Notes: generated by a model not told the origin, from the letters alone. Shown: positions 1 through 7,312, counted from the first letter of the stretch. The stretch is 8,329 nt of DNA from Pseudomonadota bacterium (GCA_011042595.1 DQWO01000224.1:1-8329), one strand, 5' to 3'. Translations and numbers: made by a program.

Positions 1-240
1 ATTATCCTCATAATGGGCCATATGAACACCGGCCCCAGTCGCTTTCGGGGTTGGTCGCACATCGGCTATCTTTCGGCATTTTATCTGTTCTACTACTATG
101 CCGGCAGGCTTCGGGAGAATTTCTGGCCGGTGTTTTTCGCCGGCCTGACGATTCTCGGCCTTGAGAACTATCGTGTCTGGTCCGTCTGTAATGAGGCCAT
201 AAGGAAGGAAAAGGAGATCCTGACGTCATTGAAAAAGTGA
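1..240 (+). CDS. Unrecognised small membrane protein, C-terminal part (5' end outside window)
   Basis: The reading frame is open from base 1 and ends with TGA at 238-240. In-frame ATGs occur at 13 and 22, but neither has a Shine-Dalgarno sequence in front, so this is more likely the tail of a longer gene than a complete 75-residue protein. The visible part has two hydrophobic, aromatic-rich stretches: one around GYLSAFYLFYYYAG and one around FWPVFFAGLTILGL. A charged, lysine-rich C-terminal tail follows (EAIRKEKEILTSLKK). This suggests a membrane protein with a cytoplasmic tail. I do not recognise the family and assign no function. It converges on the histidine kinase gene with 43 nt between the stop codons and no convincing terminator between them. 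An antisense frame at 8-229 has low-complexity Arg/Ser composition and is less plausible. Confidence 0.5.
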   Translation: MILIMGHMNTGPSRFRGWSHIGYLSAFYLFYYYAGRLRENFWPVFFAGLTILGLENYRVWSVCNEAIRKEKEILTSLKK

Positions 241-283
241 TGGGTTTTTCTAAGAAGCTGTCAATAGTAAGAGGTCTGAGATA

Positions 284-1846
284 TCATATGGGTAGAGTAA
301 TGGTGAAAGTTGTTCCCTTTCCCAGCTTGCTCTCAACCTCGATATCGCCGCCATGAGACCGGATAATTCCGTAGGAGACCGAAAGGCCCAGACCGGTGCC
401 CTTATGTCCCTTGGTACTGAAAAAGGGATCGAAAAGTTTTTCTATGTTTTCTTCCGGGATGCCGCAGCCCGTATCCGTGATCTTGATGTAGATGTGCTTC
501 CTTGATGCATTTACCCCCGTTCTTATGGTCAGCTTTCCCCCCTGCTGCATAGCCTGGCTTGCATTGATCATCATGTTAATGAGGACCTGTTCAACCTGGG
601 AAGCATCCATCAATATTTCTGGAAGGTCAGGATCATATTTCTTGATTATCTCAGTGTCCCTGAAATCGACATGGTGTTCGACCAGGGTGGTAGTTCGGTC
701 AATGACTTTGCTGACCGGCTGCATTTCCTTCTGCGGATCAGTGACTCTGGCGAAGTCGAGCAGTTCCTTGACGATCTTGGAGCAGCGTGACGCTTCGTGA
801 ATAACCGTTTGGCAATCCTCCACCAGGCTATCGTCCAGATGTGGATCCTCGGAGATAAGAGAGGCGTGGATCATGATCCCCGTAAGTGGGTTGTTGAGCT
901 CGTGAGCGATCCCCGCGACGAGTTCTCCGAGGGACGCGAGTTTTTCTGAACGAACTAGAAAGGACTGCATCTCCTTTATCTTGCGCGTGCGTTTCTCCAC
1001 CCGGGTTTCCAGCGTAGACGCCCACGCATCCATTTCCTCCTGATTTTTTTTCAGTTTGCCGGTCATGTCGTTAAAGGCCTCAGCGAGTTCCCCCAATTCG
1101 TCCCCCGGTACTGATTTGACCAGGCTCCAATCTCCCTTTCCGACAGCCCTGGTGTGTTTCAGTAGCGTATGAACCGGTTGAATGATCAGCTTCTTGGTGA
1201 GCAGGGTCAGGCAGAGAGAGATAGAGAGAATCAGAAAAATGATCTGAATGATGGTATTGTTGCGATAATTGCGGATCATCAACAACATGGGGTCAGCGGA
1301 AATAGTAATGTCCAGAATACCTAAAAAAAGCGTATCCCTGGAATGGGCATGGCATGCGCCAGTCCAGCATGTTTTCTCGTTATATATGGGTCTGGTCAGG
1401 CCGAGAACCTCTTTTCCGTTACTGTCAGTGAATCTTCTGCTTTGGGGTAAGGGACAAGGATTCTCCTGGGATTTTTCCAGGGAATTCTCGTTGTTATGGC
1501 AGGCCATACATGCCGGAGCCTGTTTCCTGTCGAGATTGGTGCCTATTTCGGACTTTTGGGTGGAAAAAGCCACTATCCCATCCCGGTTGAGGATCCTGAT
1601 ACGCTCGATTCCCTTCCCTTCGCCTACCTCCCCGATTGTAACCTGGATCGCATCCCGGTCATTTTTCAGCATCTGATGAAATACAGCTCTGAAGATGGTT
1701 TCGCCCAGATGGTCGAGGTCTGATACTGCGCTCTGGAGGAAGGCGCGCTTTAAGGTGGATATATTGAAATAACCGAAGAGGGCCGAGGTAAACAGGAGGA
1801 CGATTCCCGTAATCAGCGAGATCTGAACAATTAGTTTCAGCCGCAT
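284..1846 (-). CDS. Sensor histidine kinase with predicted c-type heme periplasmic domain
   Basis: This 520-residue membrane kinase should autophosphorylate and pass phosphate to the NtrC-type regulator encoded just upstream. TM1 lies at about 7-27 and TM2 at about 197-217, enclosing a periplasmic sensor of about 170 residues. Residues 75-108 look PAS/Cache-like (ERIRILNRDGIVAFST). They are followed by a canonical heme-c motif, CMACH (113-117), and by CWTGACH (160-166), a CX4CH variant. A HAMP domain (about 219-272) and a coiled coil (about 262-300) lead to HisKA with H315 in AHELNNP. The HATPase domain has an N box at N424/N428, G1 DTGCG at 458-462 and G2 GTGLGL at 483-488, so all catalytic motifs are intact. 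There is no cytoplasmic PAS domain. The ATG at 1846 is preceded by AGAAGGAA about 8 nt upstream, with AGGAGG further off. Kinase assignment is firm. Heme attachment is inferred from motifs, and the ligand (redox state, NO, O2 or other) is unknown. Confidence 0.93.
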   Translation of the reverse strand: MRLKLIVQISLITGIVLLFTSALFGYFNISTLKRAFLQSAVSDLDHLGETIFRAVFHQMLKNDRDAIQVTIGEVGEGKGIERIRILNRDGIVAFSTQKSEIGTNLDRKQAPACMACHNNENSLEKSQENPCPLPQSRRFTDSNGKEVLGLTRPIYNEKTCWTGACHAHSRDTLFLGILDITISADPMLLMIRNYRNNTIIQIIFLILSISLCLTLLTKKLIIQPVHTLLKHTRAVGKGDWSLVKSVPGDELGELAEAFNDMTGKLKKNQEEMDAWASTLETRVEKRTRKIKEMQSFLVRSEKLASLGELVAGIAHELNNPLTGIMIHASLISEDPHLDDSLVEDCQTVIHEASRCSKIVKELLDFARVTDPQKEMQPVSKVIDRTTTLVEHHVDFRDTEIIKKYDPDLPEILMDASQVEQVLINMMINASQAMQQGGKLTIRTGVNASRKHIYIKITDTGCGIPEENIEKLFDPFFSTKGHKGTGLGLSVSYGIIRSHGGDIEVESKLGKGTTFTITLPI

Positions 1847-1894
1847 ACCCGTTTCCTTCTCTCCTCCTGTTAGAACTCCAGAGGAAGATATTTA

Positions 1895-3307
1895 CTATTC
1901 AGAGTGATCCCTCACAGAAATACCGTGTTTTTTCAACAATGCCTGAAAATTGGGCCTCAACATCCCGACCTCCTTGGCCGCCCGGGTAACGTTCCAGTTG
2001 TTTCGCTCAAGGGCCTGGAGAAGGAATGCGCGTTCAACCGGTTCAACCGCTTTTTCCCGGACCTGTCTCTTGGCCTCCTTCAAACTCTCGGCGCTTTGGG
2101 GAACAGACTCCGTAATAATTTCCTCAGGAGAATCGTTGGTGGTGGGCTGAATCTCCAGATCCTCGGGTTGGATGAGCTTGCTGTGGGTAAGCACGACCGC
2201 TCTTTCAATAATATTTTCCAGCTCCCTGACGTTCCCGGTAAAAGGATGTTGCCTTAGGATGGACATGGCGGCCGGTGATATTCCCTGGATGTCCTTGCCG
2301 ATCTCCTCGGAGAATTTTTTCAGGAAATGCCCGATGAGAAGAGGAAGATCCCCTTCTCGATCAATCAGGGGAGGCAGGTTAATTGGGATAATGTTCAACC
2401 TGAAGAAGAGATCCTGTCGGAAAAGTCCTTCGCTGACCAGTTCATTCAGATCTTTGTTGGTGGCGGTTATGAGACGGATGTCAATGGGGATGGGTTTGGT
2501 TCCCCCGATGGGGGTTATCTTAAACTCCTGGAGGACCCGCAATAGTTTACTCTGGGTGGCCAGGCTGATGTTGGAAATCTCATCCAGAAAAAGAGTTCCG
2601 CCGTCAGCAACCTTGAACAGGCCCGTTTTGGTCTGTACGGCTCCGGTGAAAGAGCCCTTGACATGGCCGAACAATTCACTTTCCAGAAGGTTCTCCACCA
2701 GGGATGTGCAGTCGACTGCGACAAAGGGCTTATTACAGCGCATGCTGTTTTTATGAATAGCCCTGGCAACCAGTTCCTTTCCGGTTCCGCTCTGACCGGT
2801 GATAAGGACTGTACTGTCGGTGGGAGCGACCTGCTTGATTCTGCTATATACCTTCTGCATTGCCTCGCTCTCACCGATAAAAATTTCAAAACCGTTCAGG
2901 CTGGGTCCAACCGCAGGGTGGGCCCGCTGCATCTGAACGGTTCGCTGTTCCAGCGCTTTTTCGACCATCTCGATGATCTGCTTGGGGGTGAAAGGTTTGG
3001 CAATATAATCAAAAGCCCCATTTTTCATGGCATCCACGGCGGTATCTACGGTGGAATACCCGGTGATGATGATAACCGGCACATCCGGCTGCAGGATTTT
3101 GATGGCCTTCAGGACCTCGATGCCATCCATTCCCGGCATTTTAAGATCCGTGATAACGATGTTGAATGGTGCTTTCTGGAGCTTTTCTATGGCCCCAAAG
3201 CCACTTTCAGACGACTCTGCCTGGTAGCCCCTGCCCTCCATGACCCGGCAGATGCCTTTCCTGATCACCTCTTCGTCGTCGACTACAAGAACTTTTATGC
3301 CTGTCAT
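1895..3307 (-). CDS. Sigma54-dependent response regulator, NtrC family
   Basis: This 470-residue cytoplasmic transcription activator has the classic three-domain layout. The receiver domain (about 4-118) has acidic D10/D11, phospho-acceptor D54 in ITDLKMP, T82 and K104. The AAA+ domain (about 141-375) has Walker A GQSGTGKE (171-178), the sigma54-contact loop GSFTGA (218-223, a natural variant of GAFTGA), Walker B LFLDE (239-243), arginine-finger region FRQDLFFRLN (296-305) and sensor II GNVRELEN (358-365). A charged linker (about 386-422) joins a Fis-type helix-turn-helix at about 423-465 (NNWNVTRAAKEVG). Length and motif order are standard and nothing is broken. The ATG at 3307 follows AAAGGAG at 7 nt. 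It is the first gene of an operon with the histidine kinase, its likely partner, 48 nt downstream. Its targets are not identifiable here, because no convincing -24/-12 promoter is visible in the window. Confidence 0.95.
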   Translation of the reverse strand: MTGIKVLVVDDEEVIRKGICRVMEGRGYQAESSESGFGAIEKLQKAPFNIVITDLKMPGMDGIEVLKAIKILQPDVPVIIITGYSTVDTAVDAMKNGAFDYIAKPFTPKQIIEMVEKALEQRTVQMQRAHPAVGPSLNGFEIFIGESEAMQKVYSRIKQVAPTDSTVLITGQSGTGKELVARAIHKNSMRCNKPFVAVDCTSLVENLLESELFGHVKGSFTGAVQTKTGLFKVADGGTLFLDEISNISLATQSKLLRVLQEFKITPIGGTKPIPIDIRLITATNKDLNELVSEGLFRQDLFFRLNIIPINLPPLIDREGDLPLLIGHFLKKFSEEIGKDIQGISPAAMSILRQHPFTGNVRELENIIERAVVLTHSKLIQPEDLEIQPTTNDSPEEIITESVPQSAESLKEAKRQVREKAVEPVERAFLLQALERNNWNVTRAAKEVGMLRPNFQALLKKHGISVRDHSE

Positions 3308-3454
3308 GTCTCTGCTCCTTTAAAGAACTTAACACTGGCTAAGTTATTTTTATCACATAGGTGCAGATTTGAAAAGGAAAAGATTGTCCCCGAATCCACC
3401 ACCAGGTAAAGTCATCAATATCAAAGCTTACAAGTTATGCCTGCGGGAACATGC

Positions 3455-3474
3455 CTTTGCATAAATCTGCAAAG
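3455..3474. repeat. Inverted repeat upstream of the arsR promoter
   Basis: Arms CTTTGCA (3455-3461) and TGCAAAG (3468-3474) are perfect 7-bp inverted repeats around a 6-nt spacer. A T5 run follows on the + strand (3475-3479). The repeat ends 6 bp before the TTGACA -35 element of the arsR operon and lies about 150 bp upstream of the response-regulator start. It could be a protein-binding site in this divergent region or a weak bidirectional hairpin. The short stem with only two G-C pairs per arm makes an efficient terminator unlikely. Confidence 0.5.
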
Positions 3475-3480
3475 TTTTTC

Positions 3481-3509
3481 TTGACATTCCATCCATGCTT
3501 AAGTATTTA
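3481..3509 (+). promoter_or_regulatory. Predicted sigma70-type promoter of the arsR-RND operon
   Basis: A perfect -35 hexamer TTGACA (3481-3486) is followed after 17 bp by TATTTA (3504-3509), a weak -10 match. Transcription would start near 3516, giving a short leader of about 26 nt before the arsR ATG. The poor -10 is partly dictated by the operator repeats that cover it. The spacing and perfect -35 support the call. The exact -10 is uncertain, since TAATAT at 3520-3525 is an alternative but lacks a matching -35. Confidence 0.6.
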
Positions 3510-3522
3510 ATTAAGTACTTAA
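3499..3522. promoter_or_regulatory. Predicted ArsR-family operator (tandem palindromic 12-mers)
   Basis: Two adjacent 12-mers, TTAAGTATTTAA (3499-3510) and TTAAGTACTTAA (3511-3522), differ at one base. The second is a perfect palindrome and the first is nearly so. The whole 24-bp block is also palindromic at 22 of 24 positions. It covers the predicted -10 and start site and ends 19 bp before the arsR ATG, where an autorepressor of the ArsR family typically binds. Two repressor dimers side by side, or one dimer on the large palindrome, are both possible. The symmetry is directly visible; binding by the adjacent gene product is inferred. Confidence 0.72.
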
Positions 3523-3541
3523 TATTGATTGAGGTGGAAAA

Positions 3542-3829
3542 ATGAATGAGGAACAAATTTCCCGGATGGCCGGTCTTTTCAAAGCCATATCCCATCCTGT
3601 TCGGCTCAAAATACTTTGTCTGCTACAGGATCAGGAACTCAGCGTCGGGACATTGCTGGCCGAGATGGAATGCAGTGGGGCTAATGTTTCACAACATTTA
3701 AATATCCTACGTCGTCAGGAAATTATCGGCTCGCGCAAGGAGGCTAATGTGGTTTATAACCGCATTGTCGATGAAGGGGTGGTCGAAATGATGGCGGCCT
3801 TGGAGAGAATATTCTGTACTGAGAAATAA
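3542..3829 (+). CDS. ArsR/SmtB-family repressor, probable thiol (persulfide) sensor type
   Basis: This 95-residue winged-helix repressor is typical in length for ArsR/SmtB. The N-terminal signature HPVRLKIL is at 18-25. The recognition helix region is about 46-59 (GANVSQHLNILRRQ), and the wing is at about 63-75 (GSRKEANVVYNRI). The ELCVCDL metal-binding motif of arsenic/cadmium sensors is absent; the equivalent stretch reads ELSVGTLL (32-39). It has C26 in RLKILC and C92 in the C-terminal helix (ERIFC), matching in context and spacing (66 residues) the disulfide/tetrasulfide-forming pair of BigR (C42/C108) and SqrR (C41/C107). A third cysteine, C44, is unassigned. Family membership is certain; the sensing mode is inferred. 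The start follows GAGGTGG at about 5 nt. It leads the operon, 26 nt before the RND gene, and probably represses itself and the genes downstream through the operator at 3499-3522. Confidence 0.93.
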   Translation: MNEEQISRMAGLFKAISHPVRLKILCLLQDQELSVGTLLAEMECSGANVSQHLNILRRQEIIGSRKEANVVYNRIVDEGVVEMMAALERIFCTEK

Positions 3830-3855
3830 TTGTTGGACGTTGTGAGGAGACAGCG

Positions 3856-6501
3856 ATGAAGCTTAGCCAGCGGATGATTGTGACATCAATCAAACATCCG
3901 AAAATGATCGTCTGGTTGATGGTGTTGATGACGGTAGTCCTTGGTGCCCTGATAATGCGGGTTCAGGTGGATACCGATCCGGAAAATATGCTTTCGGAAA
4001 AGGAAGCGGTGCGGATATTTCATAACCAGGTAAAAAAGGAATTCAGCCTTTATGATATGGTTGTTTTGGGGGTGGTCAACGAAAAGGATCCCGATGGAGT
4101 TTTTAATCCCCAGACCCTGTCCCGGGTCCATGAACTGACCAAGTTTATCCGCACCCTTACCTGGGAGGATCCCGAACATCCCGGCCAGCGGATCGGGGTG
4201 GTTAAACGGGATTTAATTGCCCCGGGCAATGTGGACAGTATTGAACAGGGTGGACCCGGTCAGGTGCGTTTTGCCTGGTTGATGGACAGAGTGCCGCAGA
4301 CCCGTGAAGAAGCCCGGCGTATCAGGAAACTGGCCCGGGATAATCCGCTGCTGAATGGTACCCTGGTTTCAGAGGATGGTAAAGCCCTCTGCCTCTATAT
4401 TCCCATTACCAGTAAGGATCTGGCTTATAAAATACGAAAGGCTCTGCAGCAGAAAATCGCCACCTTCACCGGCAATGAACAATACCATATAACCGGTTTA
4501 CCGGTGGCTGAAGATACCTTCGGGGTTGAGATGTTTGTCCAGATGGCTATTTCGGCGCCGGTGGCCATGATTCTCATTTTTCTGCTGATGCTCTTTTTCT
4601 TCCGGAAAATACGGCTGATTCTGGCGCCGCTGATTGTGGCCATGGTTGCGGTAATTTGCACCATGGGCCTGCTGATTGGCAGTGGTAATACCTTGCATAT
4701 CATGAGCTCCATGATCCCTATTTTCCTGATGCCGGTTTCGGTGGTTGACAGTATTCATATTCTTTCAGAATTTTTTGATGAATATCAAAAGATCAAAGAT
4801 CGGCGAAAAACGATTGAATTTGTTTTTGCCGAACTCTTTACCCCCATGCTTTATACCTCACTGACTTCTGCCGCCGGATTTCTTTCCATGGTGTTGACGC
4901 CGATTCCCCCCGTCCGGGTTTTTGGTCTTTATGTGGCGATCGGTATTATGCTGGCCTGGGTACTGACCATGATGTTTGTTCCGGCCTACGTGATGTTGAT
5001 GAGTGAGAAAAGCCTGGAGAATTTTGGCGCTCCAAGCTCTCCGGATGCGGTTATTCACGATAATTTTATTTCCCGACAGCTGCGCTGGTTCAGCCAGCTG
5101 ACCTATCATCATGCCAAGTTACTCATTATCTTGAGTCTCATGTTAGTGGTGGTGGCAGCCTATGGGATTACCAAAATACAAGTCAATGATAATCCGGTTA
5201 AATGGTTTACGCCTCATCACCCCATCCGGGTTGCCGATCGGGTTTTGAATCACCATTTTGCTGGTACTTATGAAGCCTACCTGGTGTTGGAAGCCGGGAA
5301 GCCAGTGGAAAAAGTGGCGGCCATGACCCCCATCCTGGGGTCCCGGCTGGAAGATAAATTGGGGGTTGAAGCCGCGGGAAAAGCAGTGCTGCCGACATTC
5401 AGGAAATCATTGAATAAATTGAGCTCTACATCTGTCGATTATGACCAGTTGTTGAAGAAACTGGTTGTGGCAGCCAACCGTGAACTGGACCGGGCGGCCG
5501 ATGATGAGATGTATGATGCCTGGCAGGTGGTTTTGGATGTGCTGGAAAATCAGCAGCAGCGCCACGAAGTTTTCAAACAGCCGGAAGTATTGAGATATAT
5601 CGCCAAGCTGCAGCAGGAGCTGGCGGCCAGTGGTACCGTGGGCAAGAGCAACTCCATTGTTGATGTGGTGAAAAAAGTTCATCAGGAGCTTTATTCCGGC
5701 CGTCCGGAACAGTTCAAAGTTCCCGACAGCCAGGCGGCGGTGGCCCAGTGTCTGATTTCATTCCAGAACAGTCATAAACCTGATGACCTCTGGCACCTGG
5801 TTACTCCTGATTACCATAAAGCAAACCTCTGGGTGCAGTTGAAATCCGGGGACAACCAGGAGATGGAAAAGGTGGCCGCTGACGTTGAAAAGTTTTTTGC
5901 TGCCAATCCGCCGCCGGCCGGTTTGATTCACCGTTGGGCTGGATTGACCTATCTGAATGTTGTCTGGCAGGATAAAATGGTTGCCGGGATGTTCAAGTCT
6001 CTGATGGGCAGTTTTCTGATTGTCCTGATCATGATGACGTTTCTGTTTCGCTCTTTTGTTTGGGGGCTGGTGGCCATGGTCCCTTTGTCTATTACCATCG
6101 CCCTGATTTATGGTTTTATCGGCCTGATTGGCAAGGATTACGATATGCCGGTGGCTGTCCTGTCATCGTTGACCCTGGGAATGGCGGTGGATTTTGCCAT
6201 TCATTTTCTTGAACGATCCCGTTCGGCTTTTGCTAAAACCGGTAACTGGAAGGCTGCTTCCCTGGCCATGTTTGAAGAACCTGCCCGGGCCATCACCCGC
6301 AATGTTATTGTAGTTGCTGTGGGTTTTACCCCGTTGATGCTGGCTCCATTAATGCCCTATAAAACCGTGGGGATATTCCTGGCCAGCATCATGGCGATCT
6401 CCGGTTTGGCAACCATGATTATCATTCCCTCGTTGCTGACCCTGATGAAAAATTTTATGTTTCGCAAATTGAAGCCGCATCCCGGCGGCAAGGAGGTCTG
6501 A
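3856..6501 (+). CDS. RND-superfamily transporter, MMPL/HAE3 type
   Basis: This 881-residue inner-membrane transporter is expected to use the proton gradient to move a hydrophobic or amphiphilic compound. The RND pattern of two 6-TM repeats is visible. TM1 (about 18-35) is followed by a periplasmic loop (36-231) and TM2-6 (about 232-381). TM7 (about 420-438) is followed by a larger periplasmic loop (about 440-705) and TM8-12 (about 711-864). Membrane acidic residues likely to relay protons sit at D298 (VVDSIH, TM4) and D779 (AVDFAIH, TM10), equivalent points of the two halves. NPVKWFTPHHPIRVAD (446-461) is typical of COG1033-type predicted exporters. The second loop contains a charged helical stretch at about 495-575 that may be an insertion. 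It lacks the ~1,030-residue AcrB architecture, so a drug-efflux tripartite pump is less likely. GAGGAG lies 6 nt before the ATG. The stop is 1 nt before the next start, so the two are co-translated. Confidence 0.93.
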   Translation: MKLSQRMIVTSIKHPKMIVWLMVLMTVVLGALIMRVQVDTDPENMLSEKEAVRIFHNQVKKEFSLYDMVVLGVVNEKDPDGVFNPQTLSRVHELTKFIRTLTWEDPEHPGQRIGVVKRDLIAPGNVDSIEQGGPGQVRFAWLMDRVPQTREEARRIRKLARDNPLLNGTLVSEDGKALCLYIPITSKDLAYKIRKALQQKIATFTGNEQYHITGLPVAEDTFGVEMFVQMAISAPVAMILIFLLMLFFFRKIRLILAPLIVAMVAVICTMGLLIGSGNTLHIMSSMIPIFLMPVSVVDSIHILSEFFDEYQKIKDRRKTIEFVFAELFTPMLYTSLTSAAGFLSMVLTPIPPVRVFGLYVAIGIMLAWVLTMMFVPAYVMLMSEKSLENFGAPSSPDAVIHDNFISRQLRWFSQLTYHHAKLLIILSLMLVVVAAYGITKIQVNDNPVKWFTPHHPIRVADRVLNHHFAGTYEAYLVLEAGKPVEKVAAMTPILGSRLEDKLGVEAAGKAVLPTFRKSLNKLSSTSVDYDQLLKKLVVAANRELDRAADDEMYDAWQVVLDVLENQQQRHEVFKQPEVLRYIAKLQQELAASGTVGKSNSIVDVVKKVHQELYSGRPEQFKVPDSQAAVAQCLISFQNSHKPDDLWHLVTPDYHKANLWVQLKSGDNQEMEKVAADVEKFFAANPPPAGLIHRWAGLTYLNVVWQDKMVAGMFKSLMGSFLIVLIMMTFLFRSFVWGLVAMVPLSITIALIYGFIGLIGKDYDMPVAVLSSLTLGMAVDFAIHFLERSRSAFAKTGNWKAASLAMFEEPARAITRNVIVVAVGFTPLMLAPLMPYKTVGIFLASIMAISGLATMIIIPSLLTLMKNFMFRKLKPHPGGKEV

Positions 6502-6502
6502 G

Positions 6503-7312
6503 ATGAAAAAGAATGTAATCTTGAGTCTCATCGTCAGTGTTTTTTTACTTCTGGGTTTATTATCCACAGCCTCATTCTCGGCGGCTGAACCATTAACCGT
6601 TGACCAGATTGTTGAGCGGTCTAATCTGGCGGCCTACTATGCCGGCAAGGATGGCCGGGCAACGGTCAAGATGGTGATTACCGATGCCCAGGGGCGTGAG
6701 CGGCGACGAAAATTTACTATTCTCCGCTACGATCTGAAAGATGGCGGCGAGCAGGATTTCTATGTCTATTTCAAGGAACCGGCCGATGTGCGGAAAATGG
6801 TTTACCTGGTCCATAAGCATCCGGGAAAGGATGATGACCGTTGGCTCTACCTGCCGGCCCTTGACCTGGTAAAGCGGATTGCCGCTTCCGATAAGAGAAC
6901 CAGTTTTGTCGGCTCCAATTTTGTCTACGAGGATGTTTCCGGTCGGGGTATCGATGAGGATAAGCACGAGCTGCTGGAAACCAATGAGCAGTTCTATGTG
7001 TTGAACAATGTTCCCAAGGATCTGAAATCGGTTGAGTTTTCATCCTATAAGATCTGGATTGACCGAAAGACTTTCATGCCGATGAAAGCGGAATATCTGG
7101 ATCGGGAAGGACAACCATACCGGGAGGTGGAGGCCCTGGAGGTAAAAGATATCCAGGGGTATCCCACCGTCATCCGTTCCCGGGTCAAAGATCTGGCCAG
7201 TGGCGGGCGGACGGTGAGTGAATTCAGTGGCATTACCTATGATATTGGTTTGAAAGAGCGTATCTTTACCGAACGCTACCTGCGCCGGCCTCCACGGGAA
7301 GTGAGAAGATGA
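6503..7312 (+). CDS. Periplasmic LolA-like protein (outer membrane lipoprotein-sorting-protein family)
   Basis: This 269-residue protein has a Sec signal peptide: basic MKKN, a hydrophobic core to about residue 22, and probable cleavage after A28 (FSAA/EP). There is no lipobox cysteine, so a soluble periplasmic product is expected. The mature part matches the LolA-like family usually annotated as outer membrane lipoprotein-sorting protein (PF17131). Its hallmark is WLYLPALDLVKRIAASDKR (114-132), followed by SFVGSNFVYEDVSGR (134-148). These proteins form an open beta-barrel half-shell with a hydrophobic cavity and are often encoded next to MMPL/RND transporters. Its likely role is to ferry the RND substrate across the periplasm or help load it. 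It is not the housekeeping LolA, which is shorter and has different motifs. AAGGAGG lies 6 nt before the ATG, inside the end of the RND gene. The stop overlaps the next start (ATGA). Confidence 0.88.
   Translation: MKKNVILSLIVSVFLLLGLLSTASFSAAEPLTVDQIVERSNLAAYYAGKDGRATVKMVITDAQGRERRRKFTILRYDLKDGGEQDFYVYFKEPADVRKMVYLVHKHPGKDDDRWLYLPALDLVKRIAASDKRTSFVGSNFVYEDVSGRGIDEDKHELLETNEQFYVLNNVPKDLKSVEFSSYKIWIDRKTFMPMKAEYLDREGQPYREVEALEVKDIQGYPTVIRSRVKDLASGGRTVSEFSGITYDIGLKERIFTERYLRRPPREVRR

Noticed and set aside
231..250. Possible terminator GAAAAA...TTTTTC between the convergent genes
   Set aside because: The stem is only 6 A/T-rich pairs (a single G-C) and spans the stop codon of the left gene. Too weak to call a terminator in either direction.
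1269..1676. + strand open frame of 135 codons with hydrophobic stretches
   Set aside because: It is antisense to the kinase sensor domain, has no ribosome binding site and no family resemblance.
2636..2653. GSFTGA instead of GAFTGA in the AAA+ loop as a sign of a non-sigma54 activator
   Set aside because: Serine at this position is a natural variant in functional sigma54 activators. The key Phe, Thr and Gly are kept and the other AAA+ motifs are intact.
2663..3409. Long + strand open frame of 248 codons
   Set aside because: It lies almost entirely antisense to the receiver and AAA+ domains of the NtrC-type regulator, whose motifs are all intact, and shows no recognisable family. It is a shadow of the real gene.
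3308..3420. Promoter of the response-regulator operon
   Set aside because: TTTACC-N16-GACAAT and an extended -10-like TGTGATAAA are possible, but each matches at only about 4 of 6 positions, so no specific promoter is claimed.
3445..3461. Sigma54-like GG...TTTGCA element on the + strand upstream of arsR
   Set aside because: The spacing between GG and GC is 11 nt rather than the required 10, and the TGGCAC half is poor. A good sigma70 -35 lies downstream instead.
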